A stretch of DNA of 64,000 bases, taken from assembly GCA_035048485.1 (NCBI GenBank), contig CM068587.1:55237501-55301500 (forward strand). Direction: 5' to 3'. This stretch comes from Pteria penguin (taxonomy: Eukaryota > Mollusca > Bivalvia > Pterioida > Pteriidae). The first letter of the stretch is position 1, and every line of letters begins with the position of its first letter. This document shows, piece after piece, positions 60,736 to 64,000 of this stretch. The notes beneath the pieces are model-generated. The model had not been told where the DNA came from. It made no database searches and worked only from the letters and a program-made list of their open reading frames with translations. Both the position numbers and the translations under genes were made by a program.

Positions 60736-62189
60736 ATTTTAAGTTAGATCATTAAAACTAAGGGTTCATTGCGTATTGACCATGGCCTGGTGGTAAATCC
60801 GGTGGCGTGGAAGAATAAAGTTCCTCCGTGGAGTGGTCACACACAGTTAAAATTCCAGATCTTTAACTATACATGTCTGAAATACATCCGTATAATGAAT
60901 AATATACACTTTATACTCATTCTTTATACGTTCCTAACTTAGCACCATAGACTGAATAATTCGCAAAATATACTAGATAAAAATTAATGTTTTGAAAAGT
61001 AGGTATATTCAATATAAAAACATTGTTGTTTAGCTACCAAAGGAGTCTTATGAAATCCCTTTTCACGGAGAGACTTTGGGACTTATACCCGTTCCAATCA
61101 ATTCCCCATTAACCTTAAGTATCTCTTTCTTTGTAGAAGGGATATTCTTGTCCGTTACATGTAATACCGTCTCGTTCAATAGTTTTGGTTAACCCCTTTA
61201 TAATACCGATATTATTTACCGCTTTACCCGGTTGGACGGCATATATGTCATTGGTGTTCAATACTCATTACTGAAATCATTGCAAAACTCGATAAAAGTG
61301 TTAGACAGTGTAGGTTTTCAAACAATTCCCTGATTGATTGGGATAGTTCGTCAACATATATATGCTGAGTCTACAAATATGCCGATTTGAGTTTAATTAG
61401 CTTTTATGGTATTTATTCCACTTTTAGCGAGGAGATAGTGATGTAAGTGGATTATATTGATACTAGTTTAATGTGATCACTAGATAGAAAGAAAAAAAAT
61501 AAATAAAAGAAAGAAAGAGAAATGGGACTAGCTTTGATGTAATCAGTTGATCAGTGTTAAACATCCTACCAGGTTAATTTCTTCTATTAAATGACATGTG
61601 CTTGGCGAGCTGCTTAGAAATGTTTTATCTGCACAGCAGAGAAGGGGTTGTCCATGCCGACCACTGGTGTGGCATGGGTTTTCACACAATCTACACAACT
61701 CCGACAAAATTTGTATACATTAATTCCTATCCCGAAAAAAAAAATCAATAAAAAAATTACTGGACATTGATAGATACTGTTGGTCTGAATGACAGGTGTG
61801 ATAGGTTTTGGTTGATCGCAGAGGCGTAGAGATTGATCATAAGAAGGGAGAGAACTTTATTATTTATTAACCAGAGTGGGGGTTATGTTATTTTTCATGT
61901 AGCATTATTTTAAAAGTTAAGTTAGTGGTGACGATGATGGCGATGTTGGGGGTGGGGTGGGGGTTTCCTGGACTTTGCTTGTTATGCCCGTCGTTTTTAA
62001 CTACTATACCCAGATTATTTTCTTTATATGAGTATAGAAAACCTTCGTCACCAGCTGTGACGGGATGATCGAACAGTGGTTTGACAGTGGAAAAAGTATA
62101 CAGTAAATTTCTATAAAGTATCAGATGTTTTGGTAAAAAATGCCTGTAAATAAATGTGACACAAGAAAGTGTTGATAAAATGATCTTCT
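60736..62189. other. No gene recognised
   Basis: Unique AT-rich sequence. No substantial open frame, array or terminal inverted repeat. Confidence 0.4.
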
Positions 62190-62202
62190 CTAAAAAGCAT
62201 TG

Positions 62203-62485
62203 GGAAGCCGGCGTGGCCTAGTGGTATCGCGTCGGACTCCTGATCGGGAGGCCAGGGTTCGAGTCCCGCTCTGGACATGCCGGTGTCCTGTCTTTCGGAT
62301 GAGACAGTAAAAACCGAGGCCCCGTGTCGTGGTATGCATGGCACGTTAAAGATCCCTCACTGCTTCGGGTGGGTCCGTTGCAAAGGTCAAAATCTGTATG
62401 CCCCGCATCAGGCAGATGCCGTCACCATGTACGTGAAATATGGTGTGGTGTGACGTAAAACAAAAATCAATCAATAAAATCCCCC
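62203..62485 (+). mobile_element. tRNA-derived SINE (family 2), full length, with perfect TSD
   Basis: The head starts near AAGCCGGCGTGGCCTAGTGG (A box TGGCCTAGTGG) and has the B box GGTTCGAGTCC at 62256-62266, at normal tRNA spacing. A central domain follows, with CTGTCTTTCGGATGAGACAG, GAGGCCCCGTGTC and CACGTTAAAGATCCCTCACT, resembling conserved metazoan SINE core domains. The 3' end is GTGTGACGTAAAACAAAAAT with CAATCAATAAAAT. A 13-bp duplication, CTAAAAAGCATTG, flanks it perfectly (62190-62202 and 62486-62498). This is the youngest-looking SINE here. The minus-strand open frame across it is not a gene. Confidence 0.94.
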
Positions 62486-62498
62486 CTAAAAAGCATTG

Positions 62499-62663
62499 AA
62501 TTTATTTTGGTCAGTACAGCATTTAATGAGATTTCAATAGCTTGTGACACCATTAACAATATGAATCATATGCATACTTCAGGTAACGAATTCTCACTTT
62601 TCCCAAACAAGTTTCAATGTTTTTGAATGGCACGGCTTGCCAGTCAGGAGATGCTTACTGATC
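62499..62663. other. Spacer with no feature
   Basis: Unique sequence between the SINE and the 28-bp array. Confidence 0.4.
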
Positions 62664-62859
62664 CAGGGCACCTTGTCTCACATCCCATCCTCAGGGCACC
62701 TTGTCTCACATCCGATTCTCAGGGCACCTTGTCTCACATCCGATTCTCAGGGCACCTCGTCTCGCATCCGATTCTCAGGGCACCTTGTCTCACATCCGAT
62801 TCTCAGGGCACCTTGTCTCACATCCGATTCTCAGGACACCTTGTCTCACACCCGATTCT
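62664..62859 (+). repeat. 28-bp minisatellite, seven near-identical units
   Basis: CAGGGCACCTTGTCTCACAT + CCGATTCT repeats at exactly 28 bp (starts 62664, 62692, 62720, 62748, 62776, 62804, 62832) with only a few substitutions. As 28 is not a multiple of three and most phases lack stops, three overlapping open frames of 66-100 codons arise. These are not genes. Confidence 0.95.
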
Positions 62860-64000
62860 CAGAGATCTAACAGCCGACGCTGTCCTGTTCTGTATCACTA
62901 AATACAATCTAATCATAGAGCACTTATAGACAAGACAAATCTCATTTGACCTTCACCTTCATGATATTTTAAGTATTTATGAGAATACTATACATACCAT
63001 ATCATATAGTCTTTTCCTGTATAGTATGTTTACTATAACCAATACATTTTCAATGTTGGAGATTCGTTTTACGGTAGTCGCGGTACTATTACTGATTCAG
63101 TGTACAAACCACAACCCTCAATGGATGGTGGCACACTGAACCCGATAATTATTTTCGACATTCTTTATGTAACATTGGTTAAATAAATTGTGCATATCGC
63201 AGTTGTGAAAAATGTGGTCGTGCTCTGAATGCATCTTTAATTACAGTTTTTCATGGCCGGAAGACACGAGTTATCTCATGTTTTCTTTTTCAAGTAATGC
63301 AGGTGACATTGTGAACTCTGGCGCTGCGATATAGGACTATCGGAGGGTTCTTTCCTCTGATGATTAAAAGGTCGATTCCCAGAGTGGCGGCCCTTTTCAA
63401 ATAGTAGACCTGCTTGCGGAGTTTTATAGGTCAATGGTTGATTCAGGATTCGATCTCCCCTCCAGCAGGACAGACTTTCCATTAGCTTGCCAGTTTACTG
63501 GTAAAAATTGCATTTGTTATATAAATATGTAGCAGATTTATGCAGTTTTTCATATGGATACTAAAAACCAATACAGGATCCTGATTGTCGTCATTTTATT
63601 TGTATTTTCAGCTCAACAATAATTTGCAATATATCCAAATGTCATTTTGTGTGACAATTCTAGGAAGAATTCATGTAATATTCAGTCACCAAACATGTAT
63701 AAGTAAATATATCAGTCTTCACGAAGAGCATAAAAAATTTGAAATGAAAACTTTATTTCCATGTAGCTGTAATCATAAGGTCAAACGAAATTAAGGTAAT
63801 TAACGAGAGCCGTGATTGGCTGATGTGGTGTAGGCAGAGAGGGACTACTATTTCAGTGTATCAGGGGCTCTGATTGGATGAAATTATTTCATCAATCTAT
63901 AAATAACGATGGATTCCACTGTAAAATGATGAATTTTTATCTCATGCCGCTAACGTAAAAATTTTATGACCTAAAAAGTGGTTCTTGTTTACATATGAAT
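62860..64000. other. No gene recognised
   Basis: Unique AT-rich sequence to the window edge. Open frames under 70 codons have no motif. A lone B-box-like GATCGAATCC on the minus strand near 63450 lacks a partner A box. Confidence 0.4.

Noticed and set aside
62215..62275. A functional tRNA gene
   Set aside because: The A and B boxes are good, but the sequence continues as a SINE body with a tail and a 13-bp target duplication, so the tRNA-like part is the SINE head.

Overview
The window looks like non-coding nuclear DNA from a mollusc, most likely a bivalve; I cannot name a species. It is AT-rich and packed with simple repeats. I found no reading frame that looks like a real protein, no rRNA and no intact tRNA. 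The organism call rests on two tRNA-derived SINE families whose 3' ends (ACGTAAAACA followed by AATCAA-type tails) I associate with bivalve and gastropod genomes. I could not test this by search. The long open reading frames come from stop-free tandem repeats, homopolymer runs or the assembly gap.

Layout. Bases 1-16.6 kb are mostly unique sequence with scattered small transposon relics: hAT-like MITEs at 2.9, 9.5 and 10.9 kb, a TA-flanked MITE at 5.3 kb, a long hairpin at 13.7 kb and a SINE at 15.1 kb. From 16.7 to 19.3 kb lies a roughly 95-bp satellite-like array with embedded CT runs. A 280-bp G tract follows at 20.2 kb, then a 5'-truncated SINE with perfect 13-bp target-site duplications (20.5 kb) and a Harbinger-like MITE (22.4 kb). 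A 37-bp array fills 24.9-26.9 kb and a 56-bp array fills 29.1-32.0 kb. A near-complete SINE lies at 33.0 kb, a 500-bp assembly gap at 34.8 kb, a second Harbinger-like MITE at 35.3 kb and a long AT microsatellite at 35.7 kb. Between 36 and 45 kb there is mostly unremarkable sequence with copies of another MITE family. A degenerate 24-bp-class array covers 45.3-46.7 kb, and a 25-bp array covers 48.1-52.8 kb. The last 11 kb carry small minisatellites at 54.1, 60.3 and 62.7 kb, a MITE at 57.5 kb and a full-length SINE at 62.2 kb.

How the parts relate. About a fifth of the window is minisatellite or satellite-like arrays of at least five unrelated unit types. Two of them (56 bp and 25 bp) show clear higher-order duplication. 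The dispersed elements are all non-autonomous: SINEs, which need a LINE partner, and MITEs, which need transposases encoded elsewhere. No partner enzyme is encoded here. The region reads as intergenic or large-intron sequence shaped by array expansion and small-element insertion. I did not find a new gene system. The strongest leads are the higher-order arrays, the donor-splice-like and CACCTG motifs repeated in the 37-bp array, the shared SINE tails, and the mirrored G-run/C-run layout shared by several MITE families.
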